Assembly (NCBI GenBank): GCA_024698485.1
Contig: JAILRC010000001.1
Span: 1 to 44,049 of the forward strand
Length of the DNA: 44,049 nucleotides
Direction of reading: 5' to 3'
Origin: Lachnospiraceae bacterium
GTDB taxonomy: Bacteria > Bacillota > Clostridia > Lachnospirales > Lachnospiraceae
Positions 7,652 through 15,375 of this stretch are shown here, piece by piece. Every line of letters begins with the position of its first letter. Positions within the stretch are counted from its first letter, which is position 1. A program made the position numbers and the translations under genes. The notes beneath the pieces are model-generated. The model was given only the letters and a program-made list of their open reading frames with translations. It ran no database searches and had not been told where the DNA came from.

Positions 7652-9217
7652 TCAATTTTCTTTCTGTTTAGTATTTGGAGAGATGATCTCCGGTATTGCT
7701 TCAAGTATGTCTCCAGCCAGCATGGAACGCGCACCTGTTTTTGCAGCTGCCGCATTTCCCGCAAGACCGTGGATGTAGCATCCCGTCATGGCCGCGGCTT
7801 TCCTGCTCTCACCCTGGGCGATGAGACCTGCGATTATGCCCCCCAGCACATCTCCGGAACCGCCTGTGGCCATGCCGTCATTTCCCGAGACGTTGATATA
7901 GTTGGAATTTCCGAAGGAAACCAGGCTTCTCACATCTTTCTTTACAAAGATGAGATCGTTTCCCACGGTACATTTCTCCGCCGCGCTCCAAAGGCAGAGA
8001 GAAAGCTCCGCCAGAGAAACTCCGATGAGCCTCGAAAGTTCTTTTTTGTGAGGGGTAAGGATGGTTCCCGGTGGAAGGATCTCCGCAAGTTTTTGTATCC
8101 TCTCCTCAGTTGTTGCGTCCTGCCCCGCTTTCTCGGTTACAAGCTTTGCAAGGATGTTAATACCATCGGCGTCAACAATGAGAGGAGCCTTGCATTCCGT
8201 AATGCAATAGTTCAGAATGCCGGCAGCCGCTCCGTTCTTTCCGATGCCCGGTCCGATGAGTACCACCGTAGCCCATTCAATGGCTTCCTTGATATCTTCT
8301 ATGCTCTCTTCTTTGAGCATGCCTTTTTCGTTCACTTCATAGGTGGTGAGTACAGCTTCCGGAAGTTTCTTCTGGATGATCTCCCTGTTGTCCGAAGTGG
8401 TCAAGACTCTCACCAGTCCCGCACCCGTTCTGTAGGCTGCAGCCGCAGCAAGATAGGCAGCTCCCGCCATATTCTTTGAACCTGCCGCGATGAGAACCCT
8501 GCCATAGGAACCCTTATTGGAATTCACCTTTCTTGCAGGAAGGAGAAGCTGAGGTTCTTCATCATAGTAAAACGTGGTGGGAGGAGTCTCCAAAACGGAG
8601 GTGTTGGTCCCTATGTCCCAGATCACCACTCTGCCCGCATACTCTGCTCCCGGATACAAAAGGCAGCCTGTCTTGATGCTTCCGAAGGTGACGGTCACAT
8701 CTGCTCTCACCGCTATGCCGAAAATGCGGCCGTCATCAGCTCCCACTCCCGAGGGAACATCCACCGAGACTGTGCGAAGTCTTGCCGCATTGATCTGCTC
8801 TATTTCTTTATAAATATCGCCAGTTACCTGCCTGGAGAGACCAATCCCGAATATGCCGTCGATGACCACCTTAAAGTCACGATAGTTCACCTTTTTAATG
8901 ACCTTGACTCCGGCGTTCTTCGCGATCTTAAGCTGCTGCTTCATTTCCTTTGTGGCATTTTTCAGGTCACCTACAACACGGATCTTCACCGAGTACCCTG
9001 CCATAGCAAGGATCCTGGCCGTAGCGACGGCGTCGCCTCCGTTGTTTCCCGTACCGCAGACCGCAATGATGTCATCACTGTGTGAAGCAATCTCACGCAC
9101 CGCATATGCTACTCCCAGAGCAGCCTTCTCCATCAAAACGACGGAAGGGATGCCGATCTCTTCAATGGTATACCGGTCTATTTCCTTGGCCTGAGCTGCA
9201 TTAAGCGAATATTTCAT
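7652..9217 (-). CDS. nnr: Bifunctional NAD(P)H-hydrate epimerase / ADP-dependent NAD(P)H-hydrate dehydratase
   Basis: Repairs hydrated NADH and NADPH. The N-terminal YjeF/NnrE epimerase domain (about 1-215) has CGTGNNGGDAVATARIL and a VDGIFGIG segment. The C-terminal NnrD ribokinase-like domain (about 225-515) has GSKNMAGAAYLAA, VLIGPGIG, LTPHKKELSRL and the catalytic GGSGDVLGGIIAGL. At 521 residues it is the normal fused length. GAGGAAT, inside the end of rex, serves as its binding site, and only three bases separate the genes. The partnership with the NADH sensor Rex is functionally coherent: both deal with the state of the NAD pool. Confidence 0.95.
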   Translation of the reverse strand: MKYSLNAAQAKEIDRYTIEEIGIPSVVLMEKAALGVAYAVREIASHSDDIIAVCGTGNNGGDAVATARILAMAGYSVKIRVVGDLKNATKEMKQQLKIAKNAGVKVIKKVNYRDFKVVIDGIFGIGLSRQVTGDIYKEIEQINAARLRTVSVDVPSGVGADDGRIFGIAVRADVTVTFGSIKTGCLLYPGAEYAGRVVIWDIGTNTSVLETPPTTFYYDEEPQLLLPARKVNSNKGSYGRVLIAAGSKNMAGAAYLAAAAAYRTGAGLVRVLTTSDNREIIQKKLPEAVLTTYEVNEKGMLKEESIEDIKEAIEWATVVLIGPGIGKNGAAAGILNYCITECKAPLIVDADGINILAKLVTEKAGQDATTEERIQKLAEILPPGTILTPHKKELSRLIGVSLAELSLCLWSAAEKCTVGNDLIFVKKDVRSLVSFGNSNYINVSGNDGMATGGSGDVLGGIIAGLIAQGESRKAAAMTGCYIHGLAGNAAAAKTGARSMLAGDILEAIPEIISPNTKQKEN

Positions 9218-9220
9218 TCT

Positions 9221-9850
9221 TTATTCCTCTGTTGCCCTGAGCTTGTATGAAAGTCTCATAAGGCTTTCCGTAAGATGCACGTTTTCCTGGACCACGCCTT
9301 CCGGCAAAGAAAGATCCGTAGGTGCAAAATTCCATATTGCCTTGATCCCTGCCTTTACAAGATCGGCAGCCACCTGAGGTGCAGCCTCCTTGGGTATGGT
9401 GATGGCAGCGATATCCACCGTATTCTCCCTGAGATATTTCGGAACCTCGTCCATGTGAAGGACAGGTATGCCGTTAACGCTCTTTCCCACAAGATTGGCG
9501 GAAACATCGAAAAGGGCCTTGATTATAAAGCCTCTTCTTTCGAAATCCGAATAGTTGGCCAGGGCTCTTCCCAGATTACCTGCACCTATGACTATCATTT
9601 CCTTCTTTCTGTCGAGGCCCAAGATCTTGCCGATCTCGGTGTAAAGATATTCAACATTGTAACCGTAGCCCTGCTGTCCGAAACCGCCGAAGTTGTTAAG
9701 ATCCTGACGTATCTGTGATGCTGTGACTCCCATCCTCTCGCTGAGTTCCTTTGAGGAGATCCTGACAACATCATGGGCCATCAGTTCACCCAGATATCTG
9801 TAGTATCTGGGCAATCTCCTTATAACGGCCGACGAAATCTCTGTACCCAT
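9221..9850 (-). CDS. rex: Redox-sensing transcriptional repressor Rex
   Basis: The N-terminal winged helix (residues about 1-80, with RISSKELSERMGVTASQIRQ) binds operator DNA. The C-terminal Rossmann domain (VIGAGNLGRALANY, near residue 88) reads the NADH/NAD+ ratio. At 209 residues it is full length. Rex typically represses fermentation and alcohol dehydrogenase genes when NADH is low. No clear Rex operator (TTGTGAAATnnTTTCACAA-like) was seen upstream of rex or of fucO in this window. GAGGTG precedes the ATG, and the gene is 26 bases downstream of the large unknown protein. Confidence 0.95.
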   Translation of the reverse strand: MGTEISSAVIRRLPRYYRYLGELMAHDVVRISSKELSERMGVTASQIRQDLNNFGGFGQQGYGYNVEYLYTEIGKILGLDRKKEMIVIGAGNLGRALANYSDFERRGFIIKALFDVSANLVGKSVNGIPVLHMDEVPKYLRENTVDIAAITIPKEAAPQVAADLVKAGIKAIWNFAPTDLSLPEGVVQENVHLTESLMRLSYKLRATEE

Positions 9851-9876
9851 TTTTACACCTCATCCTGATTTTTCTC

Positions 9877-11667
9877 TTACTCGTAGATCAGATCCAGCTT
9901 TCTTTCAAGCCTTTCTTCCGTTTCCCTGATCTTTCTTATCTTATTCACATACCTGTATGCACCGGCATATTCTCCCTGCTCCTCTTCGTAGCAGTAGGAA
10001 CCCACCATATAAGCCAGTGCTCCCGCTATAAGCTTTACTTCTCTTCTCTGATGGGAAGTCAGCTGGCCGAAGCCTCTGTTTCCCTTTGGTTTGATAACCT
10101 CCGCAAGATACAGCTCCAGCTGGAGAAGGTACTCGCTCTTGATGAGGCACTTATTGATGATCTCATCGTTGGCATTTTCTATGCGCTTTACATCGCCTTC
10201 GTCGATCATGGCGAACATCTTGTCCGAAAGAGTGGATGTAACGAATTTTGTATTTCCGTTGCCCTTCTTCTTTCTTCCCAGATCCAGGATCAGGGCGATC
10301 CAGGGCACCGTGTCTCCATCAGCCCTCTGATCTGCTTCCAGGGAGTAAACTCTCTCTCCGCATCTCATCTGGATGTTCAGCACATCCGGATAGCTGTCGC
10401 CGATGAGTTTTGAACGCCACATGGATGAGCAGAGCTCGTTGATGCGCTCCATATCGCTCTTACCGGGGTAGAAATGATTCTCGGCTTCCACAGTGAGAAC
10501 GGCATATCCGGAAATATATTTTTTGATGTTTACCCTGCTGACTCTTAAAACAAATCTTTCCCTGTCTTTTTCAACGGAAAGTTTGCCGTAGATCCCGGGT
10601 TCATCTCCATTCTTCCCATGCTTGGCATCATCTCCCACAAGTGTGTAGGAAACTCCGTAGGGATCGTCCGCATGCCACATGGGATTTCCCGAGAAATTCT
10701 TCTCCCAGGCCATCTCGGAATTGTAACTCAAAGGAAGTCGGAAGGTGTGGATGCTGTGGATCCTGTTATCTTCAAAACGTCCGAATCTGAGATCCTCGGC
10801 GTTCTTGATGTAATCTCTGTAAGTCTCGAAATTTGTTTCTGCGTTTCTCTTTCCGAGAGCTGTAAGCATACTCTCGATGGAGTACACCATATTTGTGGCA
10901 TTTTCGTGAGTGAAATTTTCCACTCTCTTAAACAGTTTATAAAGCTTGATCTCCGAGCGATTGATCAATATATCCGCGTCGGGATATTTCTTCACGAAAT
11001 CACCGGCTTTTGAAATGACGATATCATCATTGATATGTCCGTGAAGTCTCACATCCTCAATGACGTTCATGTTTTCGTCGGTGATGCATATAATGACTTC
11101 GGGGCCTGTCACAAGAGTCTCGTAAGAAGTGAAGATGTGAACCTTCTTCTCTCTCTTGATCTCGTTTGCCACCTCATGGAATTTCTCCTTGAGTCTTCTG
11201 CGGATGCCTGCAGCCATTTCGGGTATCTCGTCGAAATCCGTCATGGGAATGACTCTCAGCATACTGAGACAGTCGGTGAGCCACTCGTGAGGAAGAGCCT
11301 CGGAAGCGATCTCGTTGAACATCCTCTTAGCCTTGGGATTGGATCCTCTCAAAGGCTCGATGAGGTTCATCATCACATCCTTTGCATTTACTGCAAAATA
11401 TCTGGTCTCTATGCCTGAATTTCTGTATTCCACTATCTTTTCGAAGAAGAGACTGCGAAGATCGACTTCCTCCGCAGGAACCACAATGGCATTTCCTTCA
11501 TCGTCGGTACTCTCGGAAGGCAAAGGCTGCGAAAAAACGATCTCCTCATTCCTGAAACTCTTGTCTCCCTTGTAGTCGATCTGATAAAGAGAAACCTCCT
11601 CCAGCAGGAAATCTTTGATCGTTATATCAATATAAACATGCCGCAGCACGGTTTTGCTGAATTCCAT
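9877..11667 (-). CDS. Large uncharacterised protein (possibly DUF5716-like)
   Basis: A 596-residue soluble protein with no signal peptide, membrane segment or obvious catalytic motif. Residues 1-60 look like a beta-rich domain (HVYIDITIKDFLLEEVSLYQ). The middle part has alternating beta/alpha segments with VHIFTSYETLVTGPEVII, and the C-terminus (about 490-590) is helical. From memory it resembles Lachnospiraceae proteins classed as DUF5716, but I cannot verify that. The ATG at 11667 is chosen because GGGAGGAT precedes it; an upstream ATG at 11688 lacks a site. A candidate promoter lies at 11703-11731, so it may start the rex-nnr-alr transcript. Confidence 0.6.
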   Translation of the reverse strand: MEFSKTVLRHVYIDITIKDFLLEEVSLYQIDYKGDKSFRNEEIVFSQPLPSESTDDEGNAIVVPAEEVDLRSLFFEKIVEYRNSGIETRYFAVNAKDVMMNLIEPLRGSNPKAKRMFNEIASEALPHEWLTDCLSMLRVIPMTDFDEIPEMAAGIRRRLKEKFHEVANEIKREKKVHIFTSYETLVTGPEVIICITDENMNVIEDVRLHGHINDDIVISKAGDFVKKYPDADILINRSEIKLYKLFKRVENFTHENATNMVYSIESMLTALGKRNAETNFETYRDYIKNAEDLRFGRFEDNRIHSIHTFRLPLSYNSEMAWEKNFSGNPMWHADDPYGVSYTLVGDDAKHGKNGDEPGIYGKLSVEKDRERFVLRVSRVNIKKYISGYAVLTVEAENHFYPGKSDMERINELCSSMWRSKLIGDSYPDVLNIQMRCGERVYSLEADQRADGDTVPWIALILDLGRKKKGNGNTKFVTSTLSDKMFAMIDEGDVKRIENANDEIINKCLIKSEYLLQLELYLAEVIKPKGNRGFGQLTSHQRREVKLIAGALAYMVGSYCYEEEQGEYAGAYRYVNKIRKIRETEERLERKLDLIYE

Positions 11668-11702
11668 ATTATCCTCCCGGAACATCATTGGTATAAATAT
11701 TA

Positions 11703-11731
11703 AGTATAATTATTTCTGAGCCGATCCGCAA
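11703..11731 (-). promoter_or_regulatory. Candidate sigma-A promoter before the large unknown gene and rex
   Basis: On the minus strand TTGCGG (11726-11731), a 17-base spacer and TATACT (11703-11708). It lies in the 92-base gap between the S1-domain gene and the 596-residue protein, the widest gap in the 5-17 kb run, so the operon may be re-initiated here. Confidence 0.4.
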
Positions 11732-11759
11732 TTGTTTTTTATCCCTGCGGAAACCCTGT

Positions 11760-12683
11760 TTATTTTTTAAGTTTGATATTTGCAAAAAGACCTGCCATGG
11801 TCACAGGCTCATCATCACCGAACATAAATTCCGCAGGTGCCGCTTCTGCCTCTTCCTCAACTTCGTCCTTTTCTTCCACTGCCTTTACTGAAAGGGAGAT
11901 CTTGCCGTCCTTAACGTCTATGATCTTAACTTTCACCTTCTGTCCCAATTCAAGGACTTCCTTGGGAGATCTGATCTTCTTGTCGCAGATCTGTGAAATG
12001 TGTACCAGCCCCTGAAGATCGTTGCCTATTGAGACAAATGCGCCATACTGCTCGATCCTGTCCACTGTGCCTTCCACAACGGTTCCAAGAGGGATCCTTG
12101 CGATCTTGGAATTCCTCTCTTCTTTTTCACGGTCATAAAGCACATCCTTTGCCGAAAGCACAAGCTTCTTGTTTGCCTCGTCCGCCGTGATGACAATGAC
12201 ATCCAGGGTCTTTCCCACATAGGATGAAGTGTCTTCCACAAACTGAAATGCAAGTTTTGATGCGGGGATAAAAGCCCTGATGCCTTCAAGATAGGTGATG
12301 ACACCGGCGTTGGTGCTCTCGGAGACTTTGACGCTCACAACCTGCTTTGCTTTAAGCATATCCTTCAGCTTGTCCCATGCCAGGATGTCGTCAGCCTGCT
12401 TCTTGGAAAGAAGGATATTGCCGTTTCTGTCTTCTCTTAAAACTATGGCACGGATCTGCTCTCCGATCTTCACGTCTCCCTTAATGGAAAATGAAGGATC
12501 ATTGGAAAGTTCATCGATCTTGATGATGCCCTCCGCATAGTAATTAAGGTCCAGTGTGACCTCCGAATCCGAGATCCCGATAACGGTTCCCGTAACAATG
12601 TCTCCGGGATTTACCGCTCTGAAGGAGCCGTTGATCTCCTTCTCAAAATCCGCCATAGTCATTTCATTCATTTCTTCGCTCAT
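11760..12683 (-). CDS. S1 RNA-binding domain protein (ribosomal protein S1-like)
   Basis: The 307-residue protein contains three S1-type OB folds. The first is at about 18-85 (NPGDIVTGTVIGISDSEVTL), the second at about 100-175 (VVSVKVSESTNAGVITYLEG...FIPASKL), and the third at about 195-265 (LGTVVEGTVDRIEQYGAFVS...GLVHISQI). The tail is acidic. Short S1-repeat proteins of this kind in Firmicutes are annotated as S1 homologues and probably bind mRNA, but they differ from the six-repeat S1 of E. coli. AAGGGG precedes the ATG. Co-transcribed with the upstream beta-helix gene. Confidence 0.88.
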   Translation of the reverse strand: MSEEMNEMTMADFEKEINGSFRAVNPGDIVTGTVIGISDSEVTLDLNYYAEGIIKIDELSNDPSFSIKGDVKIGEQIRAIVLREDRNGNILLSKKQADDILAWDKLKDMLKAKQVVSVKVSESTNAGVITYLEGIRAFIPASKLAFQFVEDTSSYVGKTLDVIVITADEANKKLVLSAKDVLYDREKEERNSKIARIPLGTVVEGTVDRIEQYGAFVSIGNDLQGLVHISQICDKKIRSPKEVLELGQKVKVKIIDVKDGKISLSVKAVEEKDEVEEEAEAAPAEFMFGDDEPVTMAGLFANIKLKK

Positions 12684-12692
12684 GATAACCCC

Positions 12693-13364
12693 TTATCTCT
12701 TGATAACTATCTCATTCTGATTTTTATAGATGTTCCCGCCGGGAACGCAGCCTCTTACGGATGAAAGAGGATAGATGTTGGTGTTGCTTCCGATGACGGT
12801 ACCGGGATTGAGAACTGAGCCGCAGCCCACTTCCACGTTGTCTCCCAAAATGGCTCCCATCTTTTTAAGTCCTGTCTCAAAGGTTTCTCCGCTCACCCGG
12901 TCCTTCACTGTCACAAGGGTCTTGTCGGACTTAACGTTGGATGTGATGGATCCCGCGCCCATATGCGACTTGTATCCCAACACGGAATCTCCCACATAGT
13001 TGTAATGAGGCACCTGCACGTTGTTGAAAAGGATCACGTTCTTAAGTTCCGTGGAATTTCCCACCACTGCCTTTGCTCCCACAAGAGCGTTTCCCCTGAT
13101 GAAAGCACAATGTCTCACTTCCGCTTCCGCACATATGATGCAGGGTCCTTTAATGTAGGCTGTGGGAAAAACATTTGCGGTCTTGTGGATCCATATGTCA
13201 TCTCCCCGTTTTTCGTAGTCATCTCCCAGAGTCGCTCCGATCTTCAGGATGATCTCTCCGATATGGGGCAGAATCTGCCAGGGATATTCATATCTTCTGA
13301 TCTCCTCGATCGCAACAGACTCGTCTGTTCCGAACAATGAGGAAGTTCTGTAATCTGCGATCAT
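12693..13364 (-). CDS. Left-handed beta-helix nucleotidyltransferase-like protein (GlmU C-terminal-like)
   Basis: A 223-residue protein whose residues about 50-210 follow the hexapeptide repeat pattern ([LIV]-G-x4), with conserved family stretches CAFIRGNALVGAKAVVGNST, GAGSITSNVKSDK and LNPGTVIG. This is the LbH domain of the N-acetylglucosamine-1-phosphate uridyltransferase group. No N-terminal pyrophosphorylase domain is present, so it is not a full GlmU. Transferase activity and its substrate are unknown. Its ATG overlaps the topB stop in an ATGA arrangement, indicating translational coupling. Confidence 0.8.
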   Translation of the reverse strand: MIADYRTSSLFGTDESVAIEEIRRYEYPWQILPHIGEIILKIGATLGDDYEKRGDDIWIHKTANVFPTAYIKGPCIICAEAEVRHCAFIRGNALVGAKAVVGNSTELKNVILFNNVQVPHYNYVGDSVLGYKSHMGAGSITSNVKSDKTLVTVKDRVSGETFETGLKKMGAILGDNVEVGCGSVLNPGTVIGSNTNIYPLSSVRGCVPGGNIYKNQNEIVIKR

Positions 13365-15364
13365 TTGTAATTCCTTTCCACGCTTCTGAAGGCATCCATG
13401 AGAGCGGTCTTATTGTTGCTGTTTTTGACTCTCTCCGTCATTCTTGTCACGTAGCCTTCCAGCTTTTCCATATATTCTTTGCCGGTGATCTGTCCTTCCG
13501 CCACCTGCGTAAGGCCTTTTTCCCAGCTGGCGGTGAGATCGGCCCTTAAAAGTGAAGAAACGGAGCCTACCACCACTTCGTGTACGATCTCTCCCAGTTC
13601 CGTGGGAGAAAAGATCTGAGTCTTACTGTTCAGGTTCAGATACTTGATCTTCACCAGTTTGTTCAGGATCTCGGCTCTGGTGGCGCTGGTTCCGATGCCG
13701 GAGCCCTTGATCTGTGCTCTCAGTTCCTCGTCTTCGATGAACTGGCCCGCATTTTCCATGGCCAGGATCAAAGAACCGGAAGTGTATCTCTTGGGGGGCG
13801 AAGTCTTGCCTTCCTTAATGTCCATGCTCATGACATCAAGCACATCGCCCTTTTTAAGCTTGTTGATGCTTGCCAGCTGCTCCGCGGAGATCTCGGCATC
13901 GCCTTCATCGTCCTTCTTCTTGTCGTCGCCGCTGTCTTCTGCCTTTCCCGCCTCTTTCTTTTTCACATTGGCCACCTTATAATAGCCTTCATCCTTAAGA
14001 GCCTTGAAACCTGCGAAAAAGCTCTCGTCTCCCACCTTCAGAACGATGGAATCCTTGCTGTAGACCGCAGGAGGATAGAAAATGCTGAGAAACCTGCGGG
14101 CGATCAGTTCATAGACCTTCTGTTCCAGCGGACTGAGTTTAGCCAGCCCTCCGATGCCCTGTCCCGTGGGAATGATAGCATAGTGATCCGTGATCTTTTT
14201 ATCATCCACATATCTTGTTTTCGCAAGACCCGTGTATTTCTTTCCTTCCAGGATCTCTTCCGCAAATGCGGCCAGAGGCTGAAAGCTCTTAAGTCCCGAA
14301 ATGTTCTTGGCGATCTCCTTGGAAACCGCCGTCGAAAGCACTCTGGCATCGGTTCGGGGGTAGGTCACCAGCTTCTTTTCATACAGATCCTGAATGACTT
14401 TAAGCGTCTCATCGGGACTGATCTTGAAAAGTCTGGAGCAATCGTTCTGGGCTTCCGCCAGGTTGTAAAGCAAAGGCGGATTCTTCTTTTCTTCCTTCTT
14501 TTCAAAGGAAGCCACCGTAGCCTTCAGTCCCTGAAGACCTGCGATCAGTTCCTCCGCCGTTTTTCTTTCCTTAAATCCGTTTTCTTTGTACATGAAAGGG
14601 GTGTTGTAGTACTTGCTTCCTTCCACTGCTCTGAATTCCGCTTCAAAACCGGGAGCCGCTTTCAACACCACTCTGTAGAAAGGAGTTTCCTTGAACTCCC
14701 TGATCTCTCTTTCTCTTCTCACCACCATGCCGAGAACGCAGGTCATGACTCGTCCCACGGAAATCGCTCCCATTTTTTCGATCTTCATGAACGAACGGAC
14801 GCTGCTTCCGTATTTGATGGAAAGGGCCCTTGAAAAGTTGATGCCCATGAGATAGTCTTCCTTGGCCCTAAGAAATGCCGCTTCCGAAAGATTGTCGTAG
14901 GCATCCCAGGTTTTGGCGTTGTCTATGCCGCGCTTGATCTCTTCCTCTGTCTGGGAATCGATCCAGACTCTTTTCCGCACCTTGTCCGCAGGCACTTCCG
15001 CCATCATGTCCACCAGGCGGTAAATGTATTCTCCTTCACGTCCGGAGTCGGTGCATATGTATATGCAGTCCACATCTTTTCTGCAAAGAAGGCTCTTTAC
15101 GATGTCGAACTGCTTCTTTACGTCTTTGATGACCTCATATTTGTATTTTTCCGGCAGAAAAGGCAAAGTCTCGAATGTCCATTTCGCCAGTGCCGGGTCG
15201 TAAACCTCGGGATAGCTCATGGTGACCAGATGTCCCACACACCATGTGACTACCGTATTTTCCGATTCCTGAAACCCATCTTTTCGCGAAAAATTCTCGT
15301 GGAGCGCCTTGGCAAATTCCTGAGCGACGCTGGGTTTTTCCGCGATAAATAACCTTTTTCCCAT
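13361..15364 (-). CDS. topB: DNA topoisomerase III (type IA)
   Basis: Relaxes or decatenates DNA by single-strand passage. The N-terminal Toprim domain has IAEKPSVAQEFAKAL and the metal-binding CTDSGREGEYIYRLV. The catalytic tyrosine is in KKLVTYPRTDARVLS, and SGIGTSATRAEILNKLV follows in the C-terminal part. At 667 residues it is close to the chromosomal TopB type. I see no C-terminal zinc-finger cysteines, in line with TopB and unlike TopA. A lysine/aspartate-rich insertion (DSGDDKKKDDEGDAE) lies near residue 480. AGAGG precedes the ATG, 11 bases after the stop of the upstream gene. Confidence 0.94.
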   Translation of the reverse strand: MGKRLFIAEKPSVAQEFAKALHENFSRKDGFQESENTVVTWCVGHLVTMSYPEVYDPALAKWTFETLPFLPEKYKYEVIKDVKKQFDIVKSLLCRKDVDCIYICTDSGREGEYIYRLVDMMAEVPADKVRKRVWIDSQTEEEIKRGIDNAKTWDAYDNLSEAAFLRAKEDYLMGINFSRALSIKYGSSVRSFMKIEKMGAISVGRVMTCVLGMVVRREREIREFKETPFYRVVLKAAPGFEAEFRAVEGSKYYNTPFMYKENGFKERKTAEELIAGLQGLKATVASFEKKEEKKNPPLLYNLAEAQNDCSRLFKISPDETLKVIQDLYEKKLVTYPRTDARVLSTAVSKEIAKNISGLKSFQPLAAFAEEILEGKKYTGLAKTRYVDDKKITDHYAIIPTGQGIGGLAKLSPLEQKVYELIARRFLSIFYPPAVYSKDSIVLKVGDESFFAGFKALKDEGYYKVANVKKKEAGKAEDSGDDKKKDDEGDAEISAEQLASINKLKKGDVLDVMSMDIKEGKTSPPKRYTSGSLILAMENAGQFIEDEELRAQIKGSGIGTSATRAEILNKLVKIKYLNLNSKTQIFSPTELGEIVHEVVVGSVSSLLRADLTASWEKGLTQVAEGQITGKEYMEKLEGYVTRMTERVKNSNNKTALMDAFRSVERNYK

Positions 15365-15375
15365 TAAAACCTCTG

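Noticed and set aside
13580-14833. Long plus-strand open frame opposite topB
   Set aside because: Shadow of the topoisomerase reading frame; no binding site and no recognisable motif.
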